Counted from the first letter of the stretch, positions 11,786 through 23,609 are shown. The stretch is 64,000 bases of DNA from Anisodus tanguticus (GCA_034509755.1 CM067541.1:23796001-23860000), one strand, 5' to 3'. The notes: generated by a model from the sequence alone, not told the origin. Numbers and translations: made by a program.

Positions 11786-14700
11786 CTATCTGAAGATCAC
11801 TAGACACATGTGGAAGAGTAATGACTCCCTTATCTCTGACTTCCGGATATAATGACAGTCCACCTCGATGTGTTTGGTCCTTTCATGATAATCCGGGTTT
11901 ATGGCAATCTGAATGGAACTTCTGTTGTCAGCGTGGAGAGGAGTGGGATTAGATTCAGGAAATCCAATCTCTGCAAGTAGACCCCAAAGCCAAACAATCT
12001 CAGAGCAAGCATCAGACATGGCTTGATATTCATACTCTGTTGAAGATTTCGAAACGCGAGTTTGCTTCTTTCTCTTCCAAGATATCAAGGAATCCCCAAG
12101 AAACATGCACCAACCTGTGACGGAGCGGCGAGTATCAGGACATCCAGCCTAATCAGAATCACTAAATGCATCAAGCCGAATTGGAGAACTACTAGGAAAG
12201 AATAATTCACGAGTAGATGTGCCCAAGTGATATCGAATGATGCGACGAACAACCACCAAATGTAGATGACGGGGAGCCTGCATAAATTGACTCACTTGTT
12301 GAACTCCAAAAGATTTATCAGGCCAAGTAATAGTAAGATAATTTAGGCTCCCAACTAATTTCCGAAATAAAGTTGGATCAGGAAGAAGATCTCCTTCCTC
12401 ACGCGGATACTTTACATTCAATGCCAATGGAGTATCTACATAGGAAGATTTTTGAAGACCAGCCAAAGCAATCAAATCCCAAGTATATTTATGTTGGTTT
12501 AAGAATACACCTAAAGAACCATAATGAACTTCCAACCCTAAAAAGTATGTAAGAGTACCAAGATCTTTCATATGAAAAGAATACTTAAGTTGCTGCTGGA
12601 GGCTAGTGATTAATGAAGAATCAGTTTCTATAATAATAATGTCATCTACATATACCAAAAGAAGAACACAACTTGTAGATGTTTTACGAAGAAATAAAGA
12701 TGAGTCATATTTGCTCTGATCAAAAGAGAATGAAGCAAAGTAGACCGAAACTTGTCAAACCAAGCTCTATGAGCTTGTTTTAATCCATACAAAGACCGTT
12801 TCAACTTGCATACATCTGATGTAGGTGATGAGAACAAACTAGGTGGAGGTTTCATATAAATATCTTTTTTGAGATCACCATGGAGAAAAGAATTTTTCAC
12901 ATCCATTTGATGAAGAGGCCAGTTTTGTGAAGCAGCAATGGTAATAATTGTTCTCACTATAGTCATTTTTGGTACGGTGCAAACGTCTCCTCATAGTCCA
13001 CACCATACTCATGTCTGTTACCAAGGGCAACCAATCGAGCTTTATACCGATCAAGAGTTCCATCAGAATGAAGTTTAATGGTATAGACCCGTTTACATCC
13101 AATTGGGCAGACATTTGAAGGACATGAAACAATGTCTCATGTGTCATTTTCTTTAAAAGCCAAAAGTTCTTCCTTCATTGCTTTCTGACAATATTCATGC
13201 TTGGAAACTTGTGAGTAATGGGTTGGAACAGAAATGTTGGATAAAGTAGAAGAAAAATCATATCAATTAGGAGTACGAGATACTCTGGTAGATCGCCGAG
13301 TGGGCTCACAAGGAGCAGAAGAAATCTCAGGTTCTGGTTGTGGAGTAGTCTCAGGTGGCGGATCAGTTTCGGGATGGGGTAAAGTTGGCCAACGTCGTTC
13401 ATACACAAATCCAGGTCTGAACCTCTCAGAAGAAGATGACAAATACTCAAAAGTAGGAAGAAGAAGAGAAACGAGAAGATGACTCAACATGAGTAGGAAA
13501 GAAATACCGATTCTCAAAGAAAACGACATTTCGAGAAACACAAAATTTGTTAGAACTTGGATCATAAAAAATAAAACCTTTATGTGAAGTAATATAACCC
13601 ATAAAAGCACATTTAGTAGATTGAGTAGAAAGTTTATTGCGTTAGAAAGAGGCAGATGCACAAAACAAACACAACCAAATGTATGAAAATTATGATAGCT
13701 TGGATTTTGGTGATAAAGACGATAATATAGAGACTCAAGATTTAACCCTTTAGATGGAAGTCTATTAATTAAATAAACAGAAGTAGACAAAGATTCTACC
13801 CATTATTTAGATGGGACAGAGGACTCAATCAATAAAGTACGAGTGACATCTAAAAGATAATAATTTTTACGCAAAGCAACACCATTTTGTTGTGGCGTAT
13901 ATGGGCATGAGCGTTGCGAGACGATTCCTTTAACAAGCAAAAAATTATTGAATTCATGAGTCATATATTCTCCACCAGAATCAGATCTTAATATTTTGAT
14001 ACAAGTAGAAAATTGAGTCTCAATGTAAGCCAAAAATGTCTTGAATATGGAAAATACCTCTAATTTGGAACGGAGAAAATACACCCATGTAAACCGACTA
14101 TAATCATCAATGAATGTCACAAAGTACTTGAAATGAGCATGAGAAATAACTAGTGAAATACACCCAAACATCACTATGAATGACATCAAAACATTTTGCA
14201 ACACGACTACCAATATTAGGAAAATGAAGAGTTTTATTTTTTCCAAATTTACAAGTAGAACAATCAAAGGAAGCAACTGAAAATTAATTTTTATTTCCTA
14301 ATAAACCGGAATTCGATAAATGAGACAACACAGTAGAATTTGGATGTCCTAAACGCTTTTGTCAAACCGCAGTCTTACTAGTTATAGACGAACAAGCAAA
14401 AGAAAGAACACGGGGAATGGAAAAGTTTATAGGAAATAATCTTCCAACTTTAGGCCCCTTCGCGATTATCGTCCCCGACACCTGATCCTGCACATGACAA
14501 CCATTACGAGAAAAATTCGCATCACAATGGTTATCCACCAATTGACCAACTGAAATAAGACTAGTGGAGAGCTTAGGTGATACAAAAACATTTTTGAAAG
14601 TTTGAGTAATATCCCCAACCTTGGTAATGGATAAATTACTACCATTGGCAACCTGAATTTGTGAGGGACCTTGATACTCACGAACATGTTTTAGCATACT

Positions 14701-14805
14701 AGTTGAGTTGGTCATATGATTGGAAGTGCCAGAATTAACAAGCCAAAAATTAGATGTAATATCATTACCTTGTAGCCCCAAAGCTGAAAAGGCTGACACG
14801 ATCAT
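11786..14805 (-). pseudogene. D2 pol remnant (protease to RNase H)
   Basis: Near-perfect copy of the D1 pol region shifted by about 4475 bases, with the same domains and the same stops: protease at 14362-14805, integrase at 13803-14276 and 13263-13790, RT at 12646-12966 and 12149-12658, RNase H at 11786-12106. Differences seen include VALRKN for VAERKN in integrase, a one-base shift near 13470 and one near 12976, and a changed RNase H tail near 11840. Shared stops mean the copy was made after the parent was already dead, or both derive from one dead template. Confidence 0.88.
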
Positions 14806-14899
14806 TTATTGTACCATTTCAAGAGTAAGAACTTGTCCTGCTGAAGATGGGTTATCAATAGTGAAATCTTTTATCCCAGCTTGAAAAGCACTGAACCTA

Positions 14900-15698
14900 C
14901 GGTTTTGAGGGCGCGTGGAACACTATTTGATCATGTGTCCTTGTTGTTTACAATAATTACAGAACTTCTTTTCACAATTGCTAGCAATATGACCATATTC
15001 CTTGCAACTGTAGCATTGAGTTCTAGTCATATCTCTACCATTTCCTTTTCCTTGAGCAGCAAATGCAATAATAACAACATTTTTTTATTTGAAAGTGTTT
15101 TTGTGACAAGACGATGTTCTTCACGAAGTAATTCCCTAAAACAAACATCCAATGAGGGAGACGAGTCACGATTCATCAAGTTAGAGTGAACACTCTCAAA
15201 CTCATATCGTAATTTCATCAAAAATTAGTCTCGCTTGCTCTGAATTGCATGAATTACATAGAGAGATTCGACATGTATCTTAGCATAAATAATATCAGTA
15301 AATTCATCCCATAAGTTCTGAAATCCAAAAAAATAATCCTGAACAGAGAGATCTCCTTGAGAGTAATTAGCAATTTCATGTTCTAACTGAAAGCGTCTTG
15401 CGGCATTGTCTTGGTTCTGAACCTTTTGTAAATAATCCCACATGGCCTTATCAGTCTTGTACGGCTTGAGATTAAGAACTATCAGAGGATCAATTGACCC
15501 TAAAATCCATGCCATCACCCGAGCATCTTTAATCTTTCATTGACCTAACTTTGTAGAATCAGTAGGAGCAGGATCACTTCCGTCAATATGGCCTCATAAT
15601 TCTTTTTCGGTGACAAATAGTTGAAATTGAAATTCTCAGGTAGAATATTTTTTTCCAGTGAAACAAACATTGAAGGATTCAAACTGATGTGACGCCAT
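14900..15698 (-). pseudogene. D2 gag remnant
   Basis: Same gag as at 10430-11223, starting at the minus-strand ATG whose first base is 15698. It carries the same Trp-to-TGA and Gln-to-TAA/TAG stops. One amino acid difference is visible in the capsid segment (AKIHVESLY instead of AKIPVESLY). Confidence 0.82.
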
Positions 15699-15895
15699 GT
15701 TCTTAACTAGCTAAGAACACCAGAAACACAATGATCCAAGGACATAACTAGAATGACCAAAACCAAAAGCCCTAGATGTGTAGGACTGACTCTTGATGAA
15801 CAATCAAGAGAACAAAGACTTTCAAAAAAAAATTTAGAAAAAAATCACGGATGAAAGAACTAAGACTCAACGGTGAAAAGATGGCTCTGATACCA

Positions 15896-16187
15896 TGTCA
15901 AGAACAGAGAAACACAAGAGAGAAATTGAAAAATGACTATCTCAATTTGTTCATCTAATACATCATACTACATAGGTATTTATACACAAGAGGAGTAAGA
16001 GATAAAAGGCAGAAAAATATCCTACACTTAATGTAAATCCTACTAAATATTCTACGTAATATTCTATAGTTAATGCTACACAATATTCTACAATAAATAT
16101 AAAATATCTCTAAGTATATTTTCATATATCTAGAATATCTCTATTTATGTTTCTAATATTCACAATATCATGTCCATCATGCTAACA
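15896..16187 (-). repeat. D array right LTR
   Basis: 292 bp, bounded by a perfect primer-binding site at 15884-15895 on its left and by 'tcctaagaagcatc' on its right. By position it is both the 5' LTR of D2 and the 3' LTR of the truncated D3. Confidence 0.94.
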
Positions 16188-16617
16188 TCCTAAGAAGCAT
16201 CAATTTGCCTACTAGAAACTGATGATGTTGCTATGTCATGGATTTTGTGAACACATCAGCTATCTGAAGATCACTAGACACATGTGGAAGAGTAATGACT
16301 CCCTTATCTCTACTGACTTCCGGATATAATGACAGTCCACCTCGATGTGTTTGGTCCTTTCATGATAAACCGGGTTTATGGCAATCTGAATGGCACTTCT
16401 GTTGTCAGCGTGGAGAGGAGTGGGATTAGATTCAGGAAATCCAATCTCTGCAAGTAGACCTCGAAGCCAAACAATCTCAGAGCAAGCATCAGACATGGCT
16501 TGATATTCATACTCTGTTGAAGATTTCGAAACGCGAGTTTGCTTCTTTCTCTTCCAAGATATCAAGGAATCCCCAAGAAACATGCACCAACCTGTGACGG
16601 AGCGGCGAGTATCAGGA
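16188..16617 (-). pseudogene. D3: third internal region, RNase H end only
   Basis: About 430 bases equivalent to 7238-7667 and 11714-12142, encoding the RNase H C-terminal part (SSTEYEYQAMSD, LRGLLAEIGFPES, HADNRSAIQIA). It differs from both D1 and D2 at several places (LRGLL for LWGLL, SAIQ for SSIQ, NPVYHE for NPDYHE). It stops at 'agtatcagga' where host sequence starts, so the rest of D3 and its 5' LTR are lost. Confidence 0.85.
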
Positions 16618-16922
16618 TTTCGAAAAGTTCAAGTTATGTATGAGCAAATGCTCCATGCTATTTCTAATTTCTTACCAGGCTTTAACATATTACAAGAAAA
16701 CAGACCTCAGGCTGATAGCAGGCATTGCGTAATTTATGTCTTTCACCAATAAAAATAATATGTTTCACAGGCACAAAATAAAATATATTGCATAGAACTT
16801 GCAAGTTATTTCCATTCATGCCTCTGCATATATCACAAGCTTCTTTTTCTTCCTTTATATAAATACAGAGAATGCAGCATTTGGTTCCTCAGATTGATCA
16901 CATTGTACAAGTGTGTTACCAA

Positions 16923-17043
16923 CTATGTTGCTCGGACTCTTCAATAATATGAACGGGTGTGTATCGGATACTCCAAAAGTAGTGTATTTTTGGAGTATCC
17001 GACATGGGTGCGGCAACAATTTCGGAAAGTCCGTGCAACATAG
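16923..17043. mobile_element. 121-bp hAT-like MITE
   Basis: Terminal inverted repeats CTATGTTGCTCGGACT and its imperfect counterpart ending GTGCAACATAG bound a largely palindromic 121-bp element ('ggagtatccgacatgggtg' inside). Flanks are GTTACCAA (16915-16922) and GTTACCAG (17044-17051), an 8-bp duplication with one mismatch. The empty site is at about 45259 ('gtttgttaccaaacctag'). A partial relative lies at 59132-59170. Confidence 0.75.
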
Positions 17044-17774
17044 GTTACCAGAACTAGGTTTTGATCAGTAACAGAGCTGTACACTGATTCTGAATTTTTC
17101 AAACCAAATTTACCATAACTTCATGATCTTCACTTTCATTTATTTTTCCGGTTTATTTTATTATATTCCTTGTATTTTCTATTTCCACTTAAGGTGATGA
17201 AACGATAATGCCATAACCAACTGCTTTGGTTTTTCCGCTTCTCATCTCATAGTCTCACATTATGTTCCTCAACCAAGCCACCTGCATTGTCTTGGGAAAC
17301 ATTCTCTATATCTTCATAGTTCTTTCTGCTTCTTCTTTTGGTCATGCTTGTACATTAGCTTCTTATTACTTTAACAAATATAAGTGTTAAGAGTAGGTTA
17401 GAGTCTCATATTGGTTGGGGAATGGACTGGTGGTTTGAGTGTAGTTAAACTAGATGGAAATTTAATTAATTAGTTAGTCAACAAACTATAAAATAGGCAA
17501 CACACAATAGCTCAGGCTTTGCAATGTTGAGTTTGTTAATTCTCTGATTAACTTGATGTTCTTATGTCAAACATAGTCCCATATTGCCTTATTCATTTTC
17601 CAAATCTGGAATTGCCACACAATGGACCACATGTAGTCTTTCACAACCCTTGATTTCTTTACTGTGTAAATTCTCTAAAAAAAAAAAATTGATAAGTAAC
17701 GATCAATTCTCCAGTCAGTATTAACGAGAACAAATTGGGAGCTAAATTAGCACCTTCACATGTAAAAAGTTAAG

Positions 17775-17904
17775 AGCAACAACAGCAGCAACATACGCAG
17801 TATAATCCTACAAAGTGGTGTTTGGGGAGGGTAGAGTGTTCACAGACTTTACCCCTACCTCGTGGAGGTAGAGAGACTGTTTCCAAAAGACCCTCAGCTC
17901 AAGT
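17775..17904 (-). repeat. RTE LINE 3'-end fragment
   Basis: Reverse complement of the 3' tail of the LINE at 40268-43016: 'caacaacagcagcaacatac', then the 'ggggagggtagagtgt' and 'ggtagagagactgtttcc' segments. Only the 3' untranslated end is present, as expected for 5'-truncated LINE insertions. Confidence 0.75.
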
Positions 17905-18400
17905 ATCAACGTAAAACGTTAAGGACAAGACTAATAATCTATAGCACGATCAAACATAGGAATGAAGCTAAATATAAAAGAGCCAACAATTGACATAAAT
18001 ACCAAGAAGTTTCATGCTAAAATTAGTCATAGAAATAACGTCATGACCTCATCCACCTTGATACTAATTTAAATTATTCGAATGATCAGTAAGTATATAT
18101 GAGGGAAAATTGGAATCTATGGCTAAAAAGTGCATTTTCCATGTGTGTGGAAATTGGAGGCTCGGGCTAAAGCATGCAGGTCACTCCGGACTGAGCCAAA
18201 AAAGTTACTCTTTAAAATCTAATTTCCATAAAAATGTTCAAATATGACATAGGCTGGCAAATGTACAATTCTCTGGCTACTTCAGTTATTTATAATATTG
18301 AGATGTGGAGTGGTAAAAAGGGGGTAAAGACAAAGATTCAAGAAAAACAGACACAGAAGTACGGCTTCTTCAACAAGAGCAGCCCAGAATTGGAAGTTAC

Positions 18401-18690
18401 TGTAAACGTGTAAATATATTCCCTACCCATAATTAGAATATTTTCATATATTGTGTAAATATAATTATGGTAAGACTAGGATTCCTCTTTTGTATAGGCT
18501 TAGGATTCCTCTTTTGTATAGGCTTAGGATTCCTCTTTTGTATAAGCTTAGGATTCCTCTTTTGTATAGGCTTAGGATTCCTCTTTTGTATAGGCTTAGG
18601 ATTCCTATTGTATAAGGGATGAATATTGTACTCTATATATACCTTGATATTAATGAAAGACTCCTCAAGGGAGATCATTATCATCTTACA
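18401..18690 (+). repeat. Element B 5' LTR with internal 24-bp tandem repeats
   Basis: TGTAAACGTG...ATCTTACA. It contains about six tandem copies of a 24-bp unit ('aggattcctcttttgtata' plus 'ggctt') at about 18477-18611. A TATA-like 'ctctatatatacc' follows at about 18633, a plausible LTR promoter. Confidence 0.93.
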
Positions 18691-18702
18691 TGGTATCAAA
18701 GC

Positions 18703-18946
18703 GTACAAGCGTACAAAGCTCCTCAGCAGTTCGTCTACAGCGCCGCGGCGCCCCAGTTCAGAGCCGCGACGCCAAGTCCATTTCCAGTACCAGCAGCCAT
18801 ACAATCCGTATTCTTACCCCGGTTTGCTAGGCCCCGCTCCAGCCCCACAACAGGCCCACTTCATGCAAGGTCAGGTCCCGCAGCCCTCCTCCGGCATGAC
18901 ACCCACTGAGTTGGGTCAGGCGTTCAAAGACCTCTCTATGCAATGA
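18703..18946 (+). pseudogene. Element B gag C-terminal remnant
   Basis: Directly after the primer-binding site the sequence encodes only a Pro/Gln/Ala-rich gag tail. Fragments such as PQFRAATPSPFPVP and GMTPTELGQAFKDLSMQ are split over two frames. No capsid domain and no CCHC knuckle are present, so roughly a kilobase of gag has been lost by internal deletion. The tail leads straight into the protease region at 18954. Confidence 0.7.
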
Positions 18947-18953
18947 CGACAAT

Positions 18954-21900
18954 ACTTGGTACATGGACTCAGGCGCCACATCTCACGTCACCCAGTCTGC
19001 AGGTACTATTCCTAAACTGTTTCATGTAAAGCATCCTCAATATGTTATAGTTGGTAGTGGACAACGCATTCCAGTTAAGGGTTATGGTACCTCATACACA
19101 CAACCTCCTCATCCACCCTTCTCCCTCAAAAACACCCTATATGCCCCACACATGATTAAGAACCTCATATCTGTCCGCCAATTTACTCGTAATAATTCTG
19201 TCTCTGTGGATTTTGACCCTTTTGGTTTTACTGTAAAAGATCTTCATACGGGGACACCTCTTACGAGATGCAATAGCACGGGGGATCTCTATCCATTCAC
19301 TTCCACCTCCGCTGCCAGATCTTGCTCTCCCGTCACTCTAGCGGCTGTTTCTTCTTCAACCTGGCATAATAGGCTTGGTCATCCAGGAGTCCCAGTTTTT
19401 AATTTTCTTAGAGGCAACAATTTCATTGCTTGTAATGGGAAACTTGCCCAAATTTGTGTTTCTTGCTCTTTAGGCAAACATATTCGTCTTCCGTTCAAAT
19501 CATCTACTAGTGTTACATTTGCTCCTTTTGATATTATACATGCCGATTTATGGACATCTCCTATCACTAGTTCTCTCGGTCATAAATACTATCTTGTGTT
19601 GCTTGATTATTTTTCACACTACGTTTGGTTATACCCTCTTAAATTTAAATCGGAAGTGTTTGTCAAATTTCTTGAGTTTCGCAAGTTCATTCAAACACAA
19701 TTTGGAAAAGGCATAAAATCATTTCAGTGCGATAATGGTCGTGAATTCAATAACTCTATGTTTCACCGTTTTTGTACCAATAATGGCATGGTCTTTCGCT
19801 TCTCCCGCCCTCACACCTCACCACAAAACGGTAAAATTTGAAAGAATCATCCGCACCATTAACAATATGATTCGCACCCTATTGATTCATGCCTCCCTCC
19901 CTCCACCCTTATGGGTCTATGCTGCTAAAATGTCATAATACACTCTAAATATTCTCCCTACTAGCACTCTTCACAATATGACCCCTACCGAAATCCTCTA
20001 CCATAGAATCCCCTCTTATGATCATCTACGAATTTTTGGTTGTCGTGCTATCCCAACCTTAGCTCCACCGCCCCTCACAAGCTCGCTCCTAGGTCCACTC
20101 CATGTGTCTTTCTAGGATTCCCGCCGAACCATAGGGGCTATCTATGCTATGACTTGTCGACTCGTCAGATCCACATATCTCGTCACGTCACATTCGACGA
20201 GACCACATTCCCGTTTTCGAATCTTCCAAAATTCCAAAAACAGGACTACTCATTTATTGACGAGTCTGCCATCTCTCCCCTCATAATCGAACAACTCACA
20301 TCCTCTGGTTCCGTCGTCGAGCCGCGGCACCCAAACTTCAGAGAAGCCTGTCAACCTTCTAGCACCGCGACTCTCGATCCAGGAGTCGCGGCACCTCCGA
20401 CGGCTTCGCCCCCACCCTCTCCTTATCCGACTTTACCCCCCGTCTCAGACACCACTCCGCCACCCACTATCCCTACCCATCCAATGGAAACTCGTTCAAA
20501 GCATGGAATCTTCAAACCCAAATTCCATTTCAACTTGTCTGCCCAAACCATCTCTCCACTTCCAAAGAATCCAAAATTAGCCAAACAAGACCCTAATTGG
20601 AATGCGACTATGTATGAGGAATTCAATGCTTTAACTAAACAGCACACGTGGGATCTAGTACCTAGACCTGAGGGAGTGAATGTCATTCGTTGTATGTGGC
20701 TATTTCGTCACAAGTTCAGAGACAATGGGGATCTTGAGAGGTATAAGGCCCGTCTTGTGGCAAATGGCACAAATCAGCAGGAGGGCATTGATTGTGGTGA
20801 GACCTTCAGCCCGGTTGTCAAACCGGCTACCATCCGCACAGTTTTGAGCATAGCCATGGGCAAACACTGGCCGATCCATCAGCTTGATATGAAGAATGCA
20901 TTCTTACATGGGGATCCGAGAGAGACGGTCTACATGCATCGGCCACCGGGGTTCACCCATCCGGCAGTTCCCACTATGTGTGCCGTCTCCGTAAGTCACT
21001 ATATGGCTCGAAGCGGGCCCCGTGCGTGGTATGATCGCTTTGCCGGGTATATCTTGCAGATTGGGTTTGTATGCAGCAAGAGTGATACATCACTTTTCAT
21101 TTTTCATCGAGGTAGTAGCACGGCTTACTTATTACTTTACGTGGATGATTTTGTTCTTATCGCCTCCTCCGATGGATTGAAAAATGAGATTATTGCCTTG
21201 CTCAAGTCCGAATTTGCAATGACCGATTTGGGAAAGCCGAGTTACTTTTTGGGGATATCGGTGACCGGTGTCCGCCAATCATATGTTCTTGTGTCGGCGT
21301 AAGTATGCGAAGAGATAGTGTACGGGGCTAAGATGGCGAACCGCAAAGAGGTGCCTACTCCGAGTTGATTCCAAATCTAAGCTCGGTGCTATGGATGGTG
21401 CTCCGTCTCGATCCTACTCGTATAGGAGCCTTGCAGTGCACTTCGCATCTCACATTCACCGGGCCGGACATAGCTTATGCTTGTTCAAAGGTGTGCTTAT
21501 TCATGCATGCCCCCGGGGAGTCTCATTTCATCGCTCTTAAGCGTATCATTCGATACATTAAGGGCACTCTTGATTATGGTTTGCACCTATACCCCTCCGC
21601 ACCGACGGGTTGCTTTCATAAACGGATGCGGATTGGGCGGGGTGTCCGGACACGCGACGCTCCACCTCCGGATTTTGTGTTTTCTTAGGGGATAATCGAT
21701 TTCTTGGTCCGCAAGCGACGTGCTACCCTATCTCGCTCCGGTCTTGCCGAGGCCGAGTACGAGAGGCGTTGCAAATGTAGTAGCCGAGATTTGTTGGCTC
21801 GAAATTTACTTGTTAGAACTTCGGTGTCCTTTGCGTCGGCATCTATTGTGTATTGTGATAACATCTCTGCCATCTATCTTTCTCATAATCCGGTTCAACA

Positions 21901-22093
21901 TCGGCGAACCAAGCATATTGAGATAGACCTACACTTCGTTCGTGAGAAAGTTGCGTTAGGCCATGTCGAGTGTTACATGTTCCATCATCCTATCGTATGC
22001 GGACATATTTACCAAAGGACTTCCCGGACGTTATTTCTTGACTTCGAGCCGATCTCCGTCCGCCTCCTCCCGCTCTCGCGAGGGGGTGTGTAA
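18954..22093 (+). pseudogene. Element B pol (protease, integrase, RT, RNase H), broken
   Basis: The protease starts WYMDSGATSHVT (about 18955). Pre-integrase HNRLGHPGVPVFNF and CVSCSLGKHIRLPF follow (19365-19500), then the integrase core (FDIIHADLWTS; LVLLDYFSHYVWLYPL; CDNGREF). Near 19830 the core is shortened: PHTSPQNGKI runs into ERIIRTINNMIRTLL after a deletion and frame change. RT is at 20040-21302 (ETRSKHGIFKPK, LVANGTNQQEGID, MKNAFLHGD, LLYVDDFVLIAS). The RT end and RNase H are at 21365-22093 (TFTGPDIAYACSKVC, AEAEYE, YCDNISAIYLSHNPVQHRRTKHIEID). Several single-base shifts occur although the LTRs are about 99% identical. Confidence 0.88.
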
Positions 22094-22378
22094 ACGTGTA
22101 AATATATTCCCTACCCATAATTAGAATATTTTCATATATTGTGTAAATATAATTATGGTAAGACTAGGATTCCTCTTTTGTATAGGTTTAGGATTCCTCT
22201 TTTGTATAGGCTTAGGATTCCTCTTTTGTATAAGCTTAGGATTCCTCTTTTGTATAGGCTTAGGATTCCTCTTTTGTATAGGCTTAGGATTCCTATTGTA
22301 TAAGGGATGAATATTGTACTCTATATATACCTTGATATTAATGAAAGATTCCTCAAGGGAGATCAATATCATCTTACA
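22089..22378 (+). repeat. Element B 3' LTR
   Basis: Same 290 bp as 18401-18690 apart from three substitutions (around 22187, 22349 and 22366). The 24-bp tandem repeats are kept. It is followed by GTTAC. Confidence 0.93.
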
Positions 22379-22383
22379 GTTAC

Positions 22384-23604
22384 AATAAAGAACCAAATAG
22401 CCAGGCCACAATACAATGAGTACATCAGACATACTTACCACTTCTATTAGTATCCTCTTGAAAAATAAATTAATCAAAATAAATCACTACGTAGAGTTAC
22501 TATGGTCTTATGATTATTTTAGCCCAAATTAGCCGTTTGTCAGGCAGAAAGTAGTGTTCTCGTTCGTCCAATGACGTTGCGTCAATCTATTTGGTTGCAA
22601 TAAGTGACAATCATTTTCAGATGAGTAGGACCAAAGAATCTCTATTGGTCCCAAACTTCAATTAGATTATTCACTAATTGACAAATCCAAGTTCTAAGAA
22701 CAAGAACATATTAGAAAACTTCACCAGAAAAGGAATACATAAGTCAAGATACCACAATGTACAAAGTACAAACCTAGAATAACTAAGAAAACCAAAATTA
22801 AATATGCAACTAAAATACTAAGAATCCTCTCTCTATGTGTGTGTGTAGTGAAAGAAGTTGGTCCCAAGATCGAGGGAAGAGAACTCCTAGGAGAAAACAC
22901 TTATGTTGAGGGAATCACAAGATAACTATAACGAATGGTAATTTAAAATTATTTCTAACAGCAAAGGGGTTAATTTGGATTTTTCCATTAAAAAGGAAGT
23001 GATTCCATAAAATAGAGTTTCCAACAAAATGTCAAAGGTGACGTATGATGGCCATTTTACTATTTCCTGGCGACTTCAGTTTACTCAAGAACTTTACACA
23101 GGGAGTGATCAAACAGGGAAAAAGACAAAGATTCAAGAAAATCAGATACAAAAGTACAAGTTTATCAACATTAACAGGCCAGAATTGGATATAAAATAAA
23201 GAACCAAATATCCTGTCCACTTAGTTCACTGAACACACTTGTAACAAAATAAAACATATTCTTTTTCAACCTAAAAATAATCAACCACCAGCATAAGACA
23301 ATAAAAGAATATAAGTACCTTTAATTTAACGAACACGCATAAGTACACATATAGGACAGACCAGCATGTGCTGACATAAGACAAAATTGCAGCCAAGACA
23401 AAAAAAATCATAGGAAAAACGCCTGTTTCATTGATAGTAAGGTAGGTAATAACTTGCACAAGAACATCGTTACAAGAACTTTTTAAATTCTAGAGAACCC
23501 TTCTCACCCTTGATTCTACCAATTTCCCTAAGCTGGACGCATAAATCAATGCTTACTATCTCTATATAAAACCTTAAGCAGATATACAGAGTTTTGAGGA
23601 CGAT
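22384..23604. other. Host duplicated block, U2 middle, ending in gene promoter
   Basis: Non-coding host DNA. 22500-22700 aligns with 43030-43120 in U4, 22730-22935 with 290-500 and 43420-43630, and 23010-23235 with 1106-1355. 23275-23604 is the promoter-like region shared with 6365-6700 and 43675-44020. The duplication TACAC of element E is at 23605-23609. No gene body is seen. Confidence 0.75.
23563..23570 (+). promoter_or_regulatory. Putative TATA box, gene copy 2 (separated from its CDS)
   Basis: TATATAAA in the context 'tctatataaaaccttaagca' equals the box at 6649. Element E is inserted at 23610, about 40 bases downstream, close to where transcription would begin. The box is thus now 5.0 kb from the copy-2 ATG at 28590. 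Confidence 0.55.
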
Positions 23605-23609
23605 TACAC

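Larger units (their letters stand above)
6947..16617 (-). mobile_element. D array: tandem copia retrotransposon sharing LTRs
   Basis: Three LTRs (6947-7237, 11422-11713, 15896-16187) alternate with two full internal regions (7238-11421, 11714-15895) and a third cut off after about 430 bases (16188-16617). All are minus strand. The unit period is 4475 then 4474 bases. Two perfect primer-binding sites (TGGTATCAGAGC on the minus strand; 11410-11421 and 15884-15895) abut the middle and right LTRs. The left edge enters the small gene after ATGAC. The right edge has no LTR and no matching duplication; it was deleted together with host DNA. The two internals differ at only about ten places in what I compared. 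Confidence 0.92.
16618..18400. other. Host duplicated block, end of U1 and start of U2
   Basis: Non-coding host DNA. 16640-17340 aligns with 29085-29650, 37225-38110 and 44630-46090. 17465-17700 ('gctcaggctttgcaatgttg') aligns with 35590-35860 and 39125-39270. 18110-18400 aligns with 1010-1300. It carries a MITE (16923-17043) and an RTE LINE tail (17775-17904). The final GTTAC (18396-18400) is the left duplication of element B. I see no gene. Confidence 0.75.
18401..22378 (+). mobile_element. Ty1-copia retrotransposon B (gag-deleted, young)
   Basis: 290-bp LTRs (18401-18690 and 22089-22378) differ at only three positions by reading. The flanking 5-bp duplication is GTTAC (18396-18400 and 22379-22383). 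The empty site is seen in U1 near 1292 ('aaaagttacaataaagaac'). The primer-binding site TGGTATCAAAGC is at 18691-18702, initiator Met-tRNA type with one mismatch. The purine tract precedes 22089 ('gcgagggggtg'). Total length is 3978 bp, shorter than a full copia element because most of gag is missing. It is probably a defective copy mobilised in trans. Confidence 0.93.

Noticed and set aside
18477..18611. Direct repeats that could look like a CRISPR array
   Set aside because: The 24-bp units are contiguous without spacers and lie inside a copia LTR; the host is a plant.
18433..18804. Minus-strand reading with repeated NPKPIQKR peptides (also at 22121-22477)
   Set aside because: It is only the antisense reading of the 24-bp LTR tandem repeat; no gene context.
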